A stretch of DNA of 64,000 nt, taken from Portibacter lacus (GTDB lineage: Bacteria > Bacteroidota > Bacteroidia > Chitinophagales > Saprospiraceae). The notes beneath the pieces are model-generated. The model was not told the origin of the DNA. It did no database searches and saw nothing but the letters and a program-made list of their open reading frames with translations. The position numbers were made by a program, and so were the translations under genes. The DNA is taken from NCBI RefSeq assembly GCF_021533215.1, contig NZ_JAJNKA010000017.1, positions 46,953 through 110,952 of the forward strand, given 5' to 3'. Positions 53,941-63,145 of the stretch are shown one piece after another. The stretch's first letter is position 1, and every line of letters starts with the position of its first letter.

Positions 53941-54795
53941 ATGAAGGATATCAAAAAAATATATTTGGTTTTAGTTATAGCAGTCATGCTTATTTCTATA
54001 AATGCATGCCAGCAACCTAGTAATGTGGATACTGGTAGTGAGTATATGCCTGATATGGCACACTCTATTGCATATGAAGCAAATACGTATGCTTACTACT
54101 ATAATAATACGTGGGGAAGTAAAGAAGATTATTATGAAATGGCTCAGCCTCGTGTTCCTGTGAAAGGAACCATCGCAAGAGGTGCTGCTAGTAGCACAGC
54201 AATGACTGCTTCAAATAATGAAATCTCAGTTCCTGCAAATGGAGCAGTTCCTTACTATTATGGTAATACGGAAGAGGAAAGAACTCGAGCAAGTAATGAA
54301 CTTATCAATAATCCTTATAAGATTACAGATGCAGGTCTAGCTCAAGGGAAAGAATTATACGATATTTTTTGCGGAATCTGTCACGGTGCTGCTGGAGATG
54401 GAGGTGGATATCTTGTAAGAGATGCTAACCCAGCTGCAGGAGATGAAGGAGGAAAGTACCCAGTACAACCAGCTAATTTTTTATTAGAAGAATTTGTAGC
54501 TGCAAGTAATGGAAGATACTATCACGCTATCGAATATGGTAAGAATCTGATGGGAAGTTATAAGGATAAATTATCTTATGAAGAAAGATGGCAAGTCATT
54601 CATTATATCAGGTCTCTTCAAGCAAAAAACCTGAAACTGAAGTACTCGCAATTAGAAAATACATTGAACTCCGTGGATATTCCTGCGGGAGAGCATATTG
54701 CTGATGCTATTATGGAAACACATGATGCACATGAATCTGATCACGCAGAAGGAACAGATCATGAAAGTGAAGGCAATCATAATGGAGACCATTAA
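53941..54795 (+). CDS. actE: Alternative complex III subunit E, monoheme cytochrome c lipoprotein
   Basis: A 284-residue lipoprotein (signal to ISINAC, Cys about 23) with one heme c motif, CGICHGAAGDGGG, at about residues 143-147, and a distal Met candidate in NLMGSYKDKLS. The N-terminal part of about 110 residues is specific to ActE. The C-terminal tail is rich in His, Asp and Glu (HDAHESDHAEG). It docks on the periplasmic face and passes electrons toward the oxidase. Confidence 0.92.
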   Translation: MKDIKKIYLVLVIAVMLISINACQQPSNVDTGSEYMPDMAHSIAYEANTYAYYYNNTWGSKEDYYEMAQPRVPVKGTIARGAASSTAMTASNNEISVPANGAVPYYYGNTEEERTRASNELINNPYKITDAGLAQGKELYDIFCGICHGAAGDGGGYLVRDANPAAGDEGGKYPVQPANFLLEEFVAASNGRYYHAIEYGKNLMGSYKDKLSYEERWQVIHYIRSLQAKNLKLKYSQLENTLNSVDIPAGEHIADAIMETHDAHESDHAEGTDHESEGNHNGDH

Positions 54796-54804
54796 TGAAT
54801 AAAT

Positions 54805-56079
54805 ATGAATAAGGTAGATACAATGAACGAATATACATTTACAGGTAAATCTAGACTTGTCCTAATGATAGGAATGGGATTGGGTTTATTATGTTTGGCA
54901 CTATCATTTTTTATGGATGGCTTTGATCATCATCCACGTTTTTGGTCAAATCTTCTCCATAATTCGGTATTCTTTACTGGAATAGCATTTATGGCTGTAT
55001 TCTTTATTAGTGTTTGTATTACGGCTTGGGCTGGATGGTACACTGTTTTTAAAAGAGTATGGGAAGCATTCTCCCAATTTATAATAGTAGGCTTAGTCCT
55101 AATGTTAATCATTGGAATAGGAATTTATGCTGATTGGCATCATCTATATCACTGGTCTGATACTAGTTTATTAGATCCTAGTAATACCGCTTCTTATGAT
55201 GAAGTATTAGATGGAAAATCAGCATTCTTGAATCCATTCTGGTATGTTGTAATCGGAGGATTAATCGTTGCAGCTTGGGTATTTTTTGCATACAAGTTAA
55301 GATCACTTTCATTAGACGAAGATGTAAATGGAGGAGATGCAGAATTTAAGCATCACAGAAAAATGAGATTTTGGGCTGCTGCATTTCTACCAATAGCTGG
55401 ATTTTCAAGTGCAGCAATAATATGGTTATGGGTAATGTCCGTAGATCCACACTGGTATAGTACTCTTTTTGCATGGTACACAGCAACAAGTTGGTTTGTT
55501 TCTATGCTTGCCTTAACAATACTTGTATTAGTTTACTTAAAAGGTAAAGGATATTTTGCAAATGTTAGTGCAGAGCACTTTCATGATCTTGGTAAGTTTA
55601 TGTTTGCGTTTAGTATATTCTGGACTTACCTATGGTTCTCACAGTATATGTTGATTTGGTATGCGAATGTTGGAGAGGAAACAATTTACTTTAAACACAG
55701 AATAGATAATTATCCTGTAATGTTTTATGGTAACTTGATCATCAACTTTTTAGTACCGTTCTTCATTTTAATGAGAAACGATACGAAGAGAAAATTTGGA
55801 ACATTAGTATTTGTATCGATTATATTAATATTCGGACACTGGTGGGATTTCTTCTTAATGTTGAAACCAGGTATTCTTCATACTGCACAAAGTACAGTCG
55901 AAGGTGCACATCATGCTGGATTTGTAGCAGGGTTTTCACTTCCTGGTTTAATAGAAATAGGTACAATGATAGGGTTCTTGAGTTTGTTTTTATTTGTAGC
56001 TCTGACCGTATTGTCGAAGAATACTTTATTGGCGAAAAATGATCCTTTTCTTGAGGAGAGTTTACATCACCACGTTTAA
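54805..56079 (+). CDS. actF: Alternative complex III subunit F
   Basis: A 424-residue polytopic membrane subunit, paralogous to ActC, with about ten helices and conserved acidic and His residues (DWHHLYHWSD, RFWAAAFLPIAGFSSA, NYPVMFYGN). It lacks cofactors and is thought to be part of a proton path. An in-frame ATG at 54823 is an alternative start; both lie in the short gap after actE. The end of the protein is 23 bp from coxB. Confidence 0.92.
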   Translation: MNKVDTMNEYTFTGKSRLVLMIGMGLGLLCLALSFFMDGFDHHPRFWSNLLHNSVFFTGIAFMAVFFISVCITAWAGWYTVFKRVWEAFSQFIIVGLVLMLIIGIGIYADWHHLYHWSDTSLLDPSNTASYDEVLDGKSAFLNPFWYVVIGGLIVAAWVFFAYKLRSLSLDEDVNGGDAEFKHHRKMRFWAAAFLPIAGFSSAAIIWLWVMSVDPHWYSTLFAWYTATSWFVSMLALTILVLVYLKGKGYFANVSAEHFHDLGKFMFAFSIFWTYLWFSQYMLIWYANVGEETIYFKHRIDNYPVMFYGNLIINFLVPFFILMRNDTKRKFGTLVFVSIILIFGHWWDFFLMLKPGILHTAQSTVEGAHHAGFVAGFSLPGLIEIGTMIGFLSLFLFVALTVLSKNTLLAKNDPFLEESLHHHV

Positions 56080-56102
56080 TTAAAGTTAGAAAAAATATAT
56101 AA

Positions 56103-57602
56103 ATGACTGCTTTAGTAATATTTTTAATAGTTCTTTTACTCTTCATCATCCTAGTTCAACTAGGGCGGGTTACAGAACTTTCAGCGAAAATCAGAGGTGA
56201 AGAAGATGCTGAAGAACAAGGAAATAATAGGACTGCATTATGGTTAGTAATATTCATGATTGCTTTTCTAGTATTTTGTATAGGTTCAGCATATTATTAT
56301 AGAAATTCTATGTTGGGATATGGGCCATTAACAAGTGCTTCTGAGCATGGTTGGGCTTTAGATAATCTATTTAATGTAACATTGGTTTTAACGGGAATAG
56401 TTTTCGTTCTAACTCAGATCTTACTTTTCTGGTATTCTTACAAGTACAGACATAATAAGAACAGAGTAGGAGCATTCGTATCTCACAACAATACGATAGA
56501 GGTTGTGTGGACAGCAATACCAGCTTTAGTCATGACATTCCTTGTTGTTAAAGGATTAATTGTTTGGAATGATGTTATGCCTGATGTTGATCCATCAGAA
56601 GATGTTATAGAAATAGAAGCTACAGGTTACCAGTTTGCATGGGATATCAGATATCCTGGTCCAGATGGTAAGATTGGTACTAAAGATTACCAATTGATTA
56701 ATCCAGGTTTAAATCCACTAGGATTAGATTTTACAGATGTGAAGACGCACGATGATTTTATCGCTGATAAAATTGTTCTACCTGTAGATAAAAAAGTAAG
56801 AGTTAGAATTACTTCTAAAGATGTTCTGCATAATTTCTTTTTGCCTCACTTTAGAGTTAAAATGGATGCAATACCAGGACTACCTACTTATTTCATATTT
56901 ACACCTACTATAACAACAGCCGATTACAGACAACAATTAAGAGAATATCCAGAATGGAATGTTGATCAAGATCCAGCGGATCCTGAAGCGGGAACAAGAT
57001 GGGAAAATTTCGATTTTGAGTTGGCTTGTGCTGAGTTATGTGGAAAAGGACACTATTCGATGAGAAAGGTTGTTGAAATCGTTTCTCAGGAAGAATATGA
57101 TGCGTGGAAAGCACAACAGAATTCATTTTATTTCTCAAGTGCTAGGAATTCAGATGTAGATCCTTATAAAGGACAATTACTTGATATTGATATCGCTAAT
57201 AGATCTAAAGAATTTGATGCTAAATTTATTGAAGCATTAAAAGCTGAAGATGCAGATGATAGAATCGTAAGACTTGATTATGTAACATTCGAGACTGGAT
57301 CTCCTAATTTGACAGCAGATTCGAAATACGAATTGGATAATGTAATAAAAGCATTAAAGGAAAATACAACAATAACTACAGAAGTATCAGGTCACACTGA
57401 TAATACAGGAGATGCTGCTAAGAACATGGAGCTTTCACAAGCTAGAGCTATGGCAGTAATGCAGTATCTTTTAGATAATGGTATAGATTCTTCAAGAATG
57501 AATGCTAAGGGATATGGTCAGACACGACCAGTAGCAGACAATGAGACTGAAGAGGGACGTCAGCAGAACAGAAGGACAGAATTTAAAATTATTTCGCAAT
57601 AG
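56103..57602 (+). CDS. coxB: Cytochrome c oxidase subunit II with C-terminal OmpA domain
   Basis: A 499-residue protein. The N-terminal part has about four membrane helices (two more than classical subunit II), then the periplasmic cupredoxin domain with the CuA site CAELCGKGHYSM (about 307-318) and an upstream ligand His in VLHNFFLPH. After residue about 395 comes a complete OmpA-like domain: YVTFETGSPNLT, SGHTDNTGDAAKNMELSQARA, GYGQTRPVADN and QQNRRTEFKI, keeping the Asp and Arg that bind diaminopimelate in peptidoglycan. The CuA part receives electrons for CoxA; the OmpA part could tie the oxidase to the cell wall. The frame is continuous, with no sign of two genes. Start at the first ATG after actF. 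Confidence 0.93.
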   Translation: MTALVIFLIVLLLFIILVQLGRVTELSAKIRGEEDAEEQGNNRTALWLVIFMIAFLVFCIGSAYYYRNSMLGYGPLTSASEHGWALDNLFNVTLVLTGIVFVLTQILLFWYSYKYRHNKNRVGAFVSHNNTIEVVWTAIPALVMTFLVVKGLIVWNDVMPDVDPSEDVIEIEATGYQFAWDIRYPGPDGKIGTKDYQLINPGLNPLGLDFTDVKTHDDFIADKIVLPVDKKVRVRITSKDVLHNFFLPHFRVKMDAIPGLPTYFIFTPTITTADYRQQLREYPEWNVDQDPADPEAGTRWENFDFELACAELCGKGHYSMRKVVEIVSQEEYDAWKAQQNSFYFSSARNSDVDPYKGQLLDIDIANRSKEFDAKFIEALKAEDADDRIVRLDYVTFETGSPNLTADSKYELDNVIKALKENTTITTEVSGHTDNTGDAAKNMELSQARAMAVMQYLLDNGIDSSRMNAKGYGQTRPVADNETEEGRQQNRRTEFKIISQ

Positions 57603-57618
57603 CTAAAGATAGATAGAG

Positions 57619-59475
57619 ATGGCTAATGATGTTTTAACATATGACGATGAAGTCATATTAGAAGAGCAAGGATTTGATGATCATTTTCATGAACATGAGC
57701 ATGGTGACCATTTTAAATCCAACTTTGTAAATCACTACGTTTTCAGCATGGATCACAAGATCATTGCTCGTCAATTCTTGATTACAGGAATGGTATGGGC
57801 TTTGATAGGAGCTGGAATGTCTATTATATTCAGATTGCAATTAGGATTTCCTGAGGAAAGTTTAACATGGATTAAGCCACTCTTAGGGAAATGGATCGCA
57901 GTTGATGCAACAACAGGTATTGGTACATTAATGCCTGAATTTTATTACGCATTAGTAACCATGCACGGTACGATCATTGTATTCTTCGTACTGACGGCAG
58001 GTCTGAGTGGAACGTTTAGTAATTTATTAATACCACTACAATTGGGAGCCCGGGATATGGCCTCACCGTTTTTGAACATGTTAAGTTACTGGTTCTTTTT
58101 CTTAGCCAGTGTAATTATGTTTTACTCTTTGTTTCTAAGTACAGGACCATTCTCAGGAGGATGGACGGCATATCCGCCATTGAGTGCATTGCCACAAGCA
58201 TCTACAGGATCTGGAACAGGAATGACGTTGTGGTTAATGAGTTTGACATTTTTTGTAGTCTCCGTTTTATTAGGAGGTATTAACTATATAACAACAGTAC
58301 TAAACTTAAGAACAAAAGGAATGAGTTTATGGAGAATGCCATTAACCATATGGGCGTTTTTTGTAACTGCAATTTTAGGATTGTTATCATTCCCAGTTTT
58401 AGTTTCTGGATTCTTCATGTTGATTTGTGATAGAATGTTAGGAACGAGTTTCTTTCTAAGTGAAATATTTATAGAAGGAGCAGCTTTACCTAATGTAGGT
58501 GGTAGTCCAATTCTTTACCAGCATTTATTCTGGTTCCTTGGTCACCCTGAAGTGTACATTATTATACTTCCTGCAATGGGTATCGTTTCTGAAGTTTTGT
58601 CAGTACATGCAAGAAAACCAATCTTTGGTTATAAAGCGATGGTCTTTTCCATCCTGGCCATTGGATTTCTGTCCTTCATTGTATGGGCGCACCACATGTT
58701 TATGTCCGGTGTGAATCCATTTATTTCTAATTTCTTTGTAGTCTTTACATTAATTATTGCGGTACCGTCTGCGGTGAAAGTGTTTAACTGGATTACGACC
58801 TTGTATAAGGGGAATATACGGCTTAATACGCCTATGCTATTTGCGATCGGATTCGTATCAATGTTTATATCTGGTGGTTTAACTGGGATTTTCTTAGGTA
58901 ACTCAGCTATTGACATTCAGATGCACGATACCTATTTTGTCGTTGCTCACTTTCACATTGTAATGGGAGTTGCAGCGTTTTTTGGAATGTTTGCCGGTAT
59001 TTATCACTGGTTCCCTAAGATGTATGCAAGATTCATGAATGAGACATTGGGTAAGATTCACTTCTGGATTACAATGATCGGTGCTTATGCAGTATTCTGG
59101 CCTATGCACTATTTAGGAATAGCAGGAGTACCAAGAAGATATTATAGTTTCAATACGTTTAATTCATTTGATGATTTTACAGCATTGAACCAATTTATAA
59201 CGATAGCAGCGATTGTAGTATTTGCAGCTCAAGTATTATTTGTGATTAACTTCTTCTACAGTATTTGGAAGGGTAAGAAAATGACAACTAAGAATCCTTG
59301 GAAAGCAACTACACTTGAGTGGACTACACCGATACATACAGGTCATGGCAACTGGGAAGGTAACTTACCTGTAGTACACAGATGGGCATATGATTATGGT
59401 AAAGATGGTATCGATTATGTACCACAACATATACCTTTAACAGAAGAAGAAAAAGCACAAGAAGGATCACATTAA
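57619..59475 (+). CDS. coxA: Cytochrome c oxidase subunit I
   Basis: The catalytic heme-copper subunit, 618 residues with twelve or more membrane helices. The CuB site is complete: HPEVYIIILPAMG supplies the His-Tyr pair and the D-channel Glu; WAHHMFMSG gives two more His ligands; the heme ligands lie in MHGTIIVFF and in HDTYFVVAHFHIVMG. The N-terminal tail (FHEHEHGDH) is unusually His-rich. It reduces O2 to water and pumps protons. The stop overlaps the ctaB start by one base. Confidence 0.97.
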   Translation: MANDVLTYDDEVILEEQGFDDHFHEHEHGDHFKSNFVNHYVFSMDHKIIARQFLITGMVWALIGAGMSIIFRLQLGFPEESLTWIKPLLGKWIAVDATTGIGTLMPEFYYALVTMHGTIIVFFVLTAGLSGTFSNLLIPLQLGARDMASPFLNMLSYWFFFLASVIMFYSLFLSTGPFSGGWTAYPPLSALPQASTGSGTGMTLWLMSLTFFVVSVLLGGINYITTVLNLRTKGMSLWRMPLTIWAFFVTAILGLLSFPVLVSGFFMLICDRMLGTSFFLSEIFIEGAALPNVGGSPILYQHLFWFLGHPEVYIIILPAMGIVSEVLSVHARKPIFGYKAMVFSILAIGFLSFIVWAHHMFMSGVNPFISNFFVVFTLIIAVPSAVKVFNWITTLYKGNIRLNTPMLFAIGFVSMFISGGLTGIFLGNSAIDIQMHDTYFVVAHFHIVMGVAAFFGMFAGIYHWFPKMYARFMNETLGKIHFWITMIGAYAVFWPMHYLGIAGVPRRYYSFNTFNSFDDFTALNQFITIAAIVVFAAQVLFVINFFYSIWKGKKMTTKNPWKATTLEWTTPIHTGHGNWEGNLPVVHRWAYDYGKDGIDYVPQHIPLTEEEKAQEGSH

Positions 59476-60365
59476 TGACACAAGTCAAGACTACATATAA
59501 TTCTTTTTCACTAGGCGGCAAAATCGTTGATTACGGTTTGCTTATAAAGTTCAAATTGAGCTTAACAGTTGTATTCTCAGCTGTCATGGCTTATTTGATT
59601 CTAGGAGGTCGTTCGTGGATCGGAGCTTTTGGGCTTTTTATCGGAGGCATGTTAGTCACCGGTGCAGCAAATGCTTTGAACCAAGTTCTAGAGAAAGATT
59701 TTGATAGACTAATGGATCGTACTAAGGATCGCCCAGTTGTTATGGGAAGGATTACATCACCTGAAGCAGTATTAGCTGCTGGTTTGATGAGTTTAGTAGG
59801 AATTACGATATTAGGAATGTTTAATCCACTGACCGCATTTTTAGGAATGTTATCATTGGTATTATATGCTTTCTTATATACACCGTTAAAAAGGTTTTCA
59901 CCTGTATCTGTATGGATAGGAACTCTGCCTGGTGCATTGCCTATACTTATTGGAGGTGCCGCAATAGAAGGACACATTAGTACTTTAGCTTTAATCATAT
60001 TTGGAATTCAAGTTTTGTGGCAATTACCTCATTTCTGGGCGATAGGATGGATTGGCTTCGAAGATTATCAGAAAGCAGGTTTTAAATTATTACCGGTTAA
60101 AGATCAGAGTTTAGATCCTAAAATTGGTTTGTACTCGTTTTTCGCTGCATTACCACTAATAGCATTAGGTATGCTACCGTTCTATTTAGGAGAAATGGGA
60201 ATGATACCATCTATTATTGTTGCCTTTTCAGGTATCTTATATGCAGGAGTAGCTTGGAAATTTTATAAAATGGCTGATAGGAAATCAGCATTACGTTTGA
60301 TGTTTAGTTCATTTATCTACTTACCGGTAATATTGTTTTCATATTATATCGGTTCAATCATATAG
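59475..60365 (+). CDS. ctaB: Protoheme IX farnesyltransferase
   Basis: A 296-residue membrane prenyltransferase converting heme b to heme o, the first step to heme a for the oxidase. It has the prenyl-diphosphate-binding NALNQVLEKDFDRLMDRTKDRP (key residues N...D.D..M.RT) and the second acidic part in FEDYQKAGFKLLP. About eight helices. Lying between coxA and the subunit III genes with a 1-bp overlap, it is made together with its target enzyme. Confidence 0.95.
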   Translation: MTQVKTTYNSFSLGGKIVDYGLLIKFKLSLTVVFSAVMAYLILGGRSWIGAFGLFIGGMLVTGAANALNQVLEKDFDRLMDRTKDRPVVMGRITSPEAVLAAGLMSLVGITILGMFNPLTAFLGMLSLVLYAFLYTPLKRFSPVSVWIGTLPGALPILIGGAAIEGHISTLALIIFGIQVLWQLPHFWAIGWIGFEDYQKAGFKLLPVKDQSLDPKIGLYSFFAALPLIALGMLPFYLGEMGMIPSIIVAFSGILYAGVAWKFYKMADRKSALRLMFSSFIYLPVILFSYYIGSII

Positions 60366-60369
60366 TGTT

Positions 60370-60933
60370 ATGGAAATAAGCATAAAGAATAGAATCAATC
60401 CACAATTATTTGGCTTATGGACAGCATTAGCCAGCATAACTATGATGTTCGGTGCCTTAACAAGTGCGTACATTGTAAGACAGGCAGCAGGTAATTGGTT
60501 AGAGTTTAGAATGCCGGATTTATTTATCGTAAGTACGGTTGTCATTCTATTAAGCAGTGTGACTTTACAAGTTGCATATAATGGTTACAAGAACCAGAAA
60601 GAAGGATTATATAAAGGAGGTCTAGTGCTAAGTTTTATACTTGGATTAGCTTTCTTAATATTACAATATAATGCTTGGATGATGTTATTTAATATGGGAG
60701 TGGACATGAAGATTAATCCTTCAGGCTCATTTTTATATGTTATAACTGGAGTTCATGCAGGACATATATTAGGAGGAATTACAGCTTTGATAGTTGCCCT
60801 TCTTCATGCCTTTACTTTACCATTTGAATATTCAGACAAAAGGAAGAATAGATTTCAGTTGGTATTGCATTACTGGCATTTTGTAGATCTGTTATGGGTC
60901 TATTTATTTGTATTTTTATTAATGACGAGATAA
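60370..60933 (+). CDS. coxC: Cytochrome c oxidase subunit III, short form
   Basis: A 187-residue, five-helix member of the subunit III family. It lacks the first two helices of the long form. Conserved words are VHAGHILGGI and YWHFVDLLWVYLFV near the C-terminus. It begins 4 bp after ctaB and is followed by a second, longer subunit III, so the complex may contain both. Confidence 0.92.
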   Translation: MEISIKNRINPQLFGLWTALASITMMFGALTSAYIVRQAAGNWLEFRMPDLFIVSTVVILLSSVTLQVAYNGYKNQKEGLYKGGLVLSFILGLAFLILQYNAWMMLFNMGVDMKINPSGSFLYVITGVHAGHILGGITALIVALLHAFTLPFEYSDKRKNRFQLVLHYWHFVDLLWVYLFVFLLMTR

Positions 60934-60949
60934 ATTTTAGATATTTAAT

Positions 60950-61975
60950 ATGGCAACAGAAGCAGCTGTACATCACGATGTCGAAAACGACGAAGATTCT
61001 TGGGATGGAGGAAAACAACCATTTAAAGTCAGTTATGGAAAACTGATGATGTGGTATTTCTTGCTTTCAGATGCATTTACTTTCTCAGGATTTTTGATTG
61101 CATATGGAGCACTAAGGTTTAGTATGCCTACTTGGCCTGTTCCGGATTTTGTTTTCAAAACCGCGCCTTTCAACAATGTTGGACTAGGACACGGAGTGGA
61201 CTTACCACTTATTTTCGTAACGTTTATGTCATTTCTCTTGATCATAAGTTCTGTAACTATGGTTAGAGCGGTACAAGAAGGTCACAGAGAAAATAAGAAC
61301 GGTGTTGTTTTTTGGATGTTATTAACCGTTTTTGGTGGAATAGGATTCTTAGGCTGTCAAGCTTGGGAGTGGACGAACCTTATAGGAACGGAACATATGA
61401 CCGTAACAACGAATCCATTCGGAACTCATGAATATAGTGGTGCTTACCTGAATGAAGATGGATCTGTTTCAGATGAAACATTCGATGCAGGTGATAGCTA
61501 TCTATTACATAAAGTAGCTTCTCATGGACATGGTGATGAACACGGAGGACACGACGCACATGGTGCAGATGACGGACACGGTGCTTCTGATAGTCATGCT
61601 GATGAAGATCACGGAGAATCTCACGGATTCGTACCTTCCGAAACGGCAGCTGGGGATTATGCTGGATATGAAATTTCAGAAAAGGGCTATATACAGCGAA
61701 AATTCAGAATACTTGACGGCGATATGGCTGGACAGACAGAGACGCAAGCGTTTGGTCCTAAGGCGTTCGGTGGTTTATTTTTCTTTATAACAGGATTCCA
61801 CGGATTTCACGTATTGTCAGGTGTAGTTTTCCTTATCATCATTATGCTTAATTCAGCAAGTGGTTTATATGAAAAAAGGAAGAACGGATATGAGATGGTT
61901 GAGAAAATAGGATTGTATTGGCACTTTGTCGATTTAGTCTGGGTGTTTGTTTTCCTAGTATTTTACTTATTATAA
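60950..61975 (+). CDS. coxC: Cytochrome c oxidase subunit III, long form with His-rich insertion
   Basis: A 341-residue subunit III. Helices cover about 25-50, 75-100, 110-135, then a large hydrophilic insertion (about 145-255), then helices at about 265-290 and 315-340 with GFHGFHVLSGVVFL and YWHFVDLVWVFVFLVF. The insertion is packed with His, Asp and Gly (HGHGDEHGGHDAHGADDGHG), a likely Cu or Zn binding stretch on a solvent-exposed face. Gene follows the short form by 16 bp. The two arose by duplication or represent separate lineages; a search would tell. Confidence 0.92.
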   Translation: MATEAAVHHDVENDEDSWDGGKQPFKVSYGKLMMWYFLLSDAFTFSGFLIAYGALRFSMPTWPVPDFVFKTAPFNNVGLGHGVDLPLIFVTFMSFLLIISSVTMVRAVQEGHRENKNGVVFWMLLTVFGGIGFLGCQAWEWTNLIGTEHMTVTTNPFGTHEYSGAYLNEDGSVSDETFDAGDSYLLHKVASHGHGDEHGGHDAHGADDGHGASDSHADEDHGESHGFVPSETAAGDYAGYEISEKGYIQRKFRILDGDMAGQTETQAFGPKAFGGLFFFITGFHGFHVLSGVVFLIIIMLNSASGLYEKRKNGYEMVEKIGLYWHFVDLVWVFVFLVFYLL

Positions 61976-62001
61976 AAGATCAATTAGAAGAATAATATAT
62001 T

Positions 62002-62433
62002 ATGAGTGATCCAGAAGTTACGAAGAATCAATTAAGGCGGTTTATAAAAGGATTAGTACTATTAGCAGTTGTTACATTAATAGAAGTTTTCTTTTCTTTA
62101 TTAGGTAAAGGGCATATTATTAGTGGTGCAGAAGACTATAAATGGTTAATTATTTTAACTGCAGTTATCATATTAGTACTATCGGTCTACAAAGCATACT
62201 TCATTATTTATGAATTTATGCACATGAAGTATGAAGCTCCAGGTTTGTCAAAAACAGTTTTACTGCCAATGTTTTTATTGGTGTGGGCAATTATAGCTTT
62301 CTTTTGGGAAGGAAATGATTGGAATAAAAGACGAACACTGATCAAGAATAAGAATAATGAGCAAATAGATGATTCCAGCCAGAAACAAATGGGTATGGAT
62401 GTCAGGATATTAAAAGAAGAAGATTTTCAATAA
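62002..62433 (+). CDS. Cytochrome c oxidase subunit IV
   Basis: A 143-residue membrane protein with three helices (about 14-33, 45-66, 83-101) and charged ends, as in the bacterial subunit IV family. FIIYEFMHMKYEAPGLS between helices 2 and 3 is typical. Last gene of the act-cox operon, followed after 5 bp by a strong terminator. Confidence 0.85.
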   Translation: MSDPEVTKNQLRRFIKGLVLLAVVTLIEVFFSLLGKGHIISGAEDYKWLIILTAVIILVLSVYKAYFIIYEFMHMKYEAPGLSKTVLLPMFLLVWAIIAFFWEGNDWNKRRTLIKNKNNEQIDDSSQKQMGMDVRILKEEDFQ

Positions 62434-62438
62434 AATAT

Positions 62439-62466
62439 AAGCCATTCTGAAAAGAATGGCTTTTTT
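62439..62466 (+). terminator. Intrinsic terminator of the act-cox operon
   Basis: Arms GCCATTCT (62441-62448) and AGAATGGC (62453-62460) with a GAAA tetraloop, flanked by AA and TT pairs, then six T. It separates the 12-gene operon from the Sco-like gene. Confidence 0.9.
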
Positions 62467-62632
62467 ATTAGTTGAATTTTTAATTTTGGAAATAGAATTA
62501 TATAGTCTACTATCTCTTAGATATAAGGGATGCATTTTGTAAACCTTTATCTATTTAGGGCATTGTATAATGGGATACATTTATAGATATTTTATATAAA
62601 ATGGTCAACAATTTACTTAATCAAAATCAAGG

Positions 62633-63145
62633 ATGAAGGCATTAAGAATTATTTCAATTTTAGCTTTATTGGTTTTATTTCCCGCTATCAGTTATTTATA
62701 TCTTATAAAAGGGTTTAACTTTAGAATGGATGCTTTAAAGGATCTAGAACCTAAAGAGCAGTTAGAAGCTTTTGATTATCCGAATGTTTCCCTGAATGAT
62801 TTAAAAGGTAAGGCTACTTTAATATTCGATGGACACAATATGAAAGCTAAGTCATTATTAGAGCCAGTGTATGATGAATTTTCTCATAGGGAGGAATTTC
62901 AGATGATTGGATTTGTAGCGGACTCAGCAGCACTCCGATTATATAAAAACACTAAGCAATGGATGACTTTACTAGGAGATTTTCCTTATGAGAAAGAGAT
63001 TGCTTTAATAGATACTGGAGGAGTGATTAGGAATTTTTATGACTTAGATAGTATATCCTTTAAAGCCTTGATACAACATATACCGATTATTATCCCTAGA
63101 GAAAAAGAACAAGATATAGTTTTAAAAAGAGAAGATGAAAAATAG
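62633..63145 (+). CDS. Sco-like thioredoxin-fold protein without cysteines
   Basis: A 170-residue membrane-anchored protein (helix at about 5-25). The VSLNDLKGKATLIFDG segment and ALIDTGGVIRNFYDLD resemble the thioredoxin fold of Sco proteins, which carry Cu to CuA, and its position after cox genes and before DUF420 is where sco normally lies. But the CxxxC copper site is absent; there is not a single Cys in the protein. It therefore cannot bind Cu in the Sco way. Either it is a diverged scaffold or the copper role has moved elsewhere. It overlaps the next gene by 11 bp. Confidence 0.6.
   Translation: MKALRIISILALLVLFPAISYLYLIKGFNFRMDALKDLEPKEQLEAFDYPNVSLNDLKGKATLIFDGHNMKAKSLLEPVYDEFSHREEFQMIGFVADSAALRLYKNTKQWMTLLGDFPYEKEIALIDTGGVIRNFYDLDSISFKALIQHIPIIIPREKEQDIVLKREDEK

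Noticed and set aside
60370..61975. Single subunit III gene split by a frameshift
   Set aside because: Each of the two frames has its own start, its own set of helices and its own C-terminal YWHFVDL motif, so they are two genes.
62434..62632. Additional small cox-related gene
   Set aside because: The stretch contains only the operon terminator and AT-rich sequence before the Sco-like gene.
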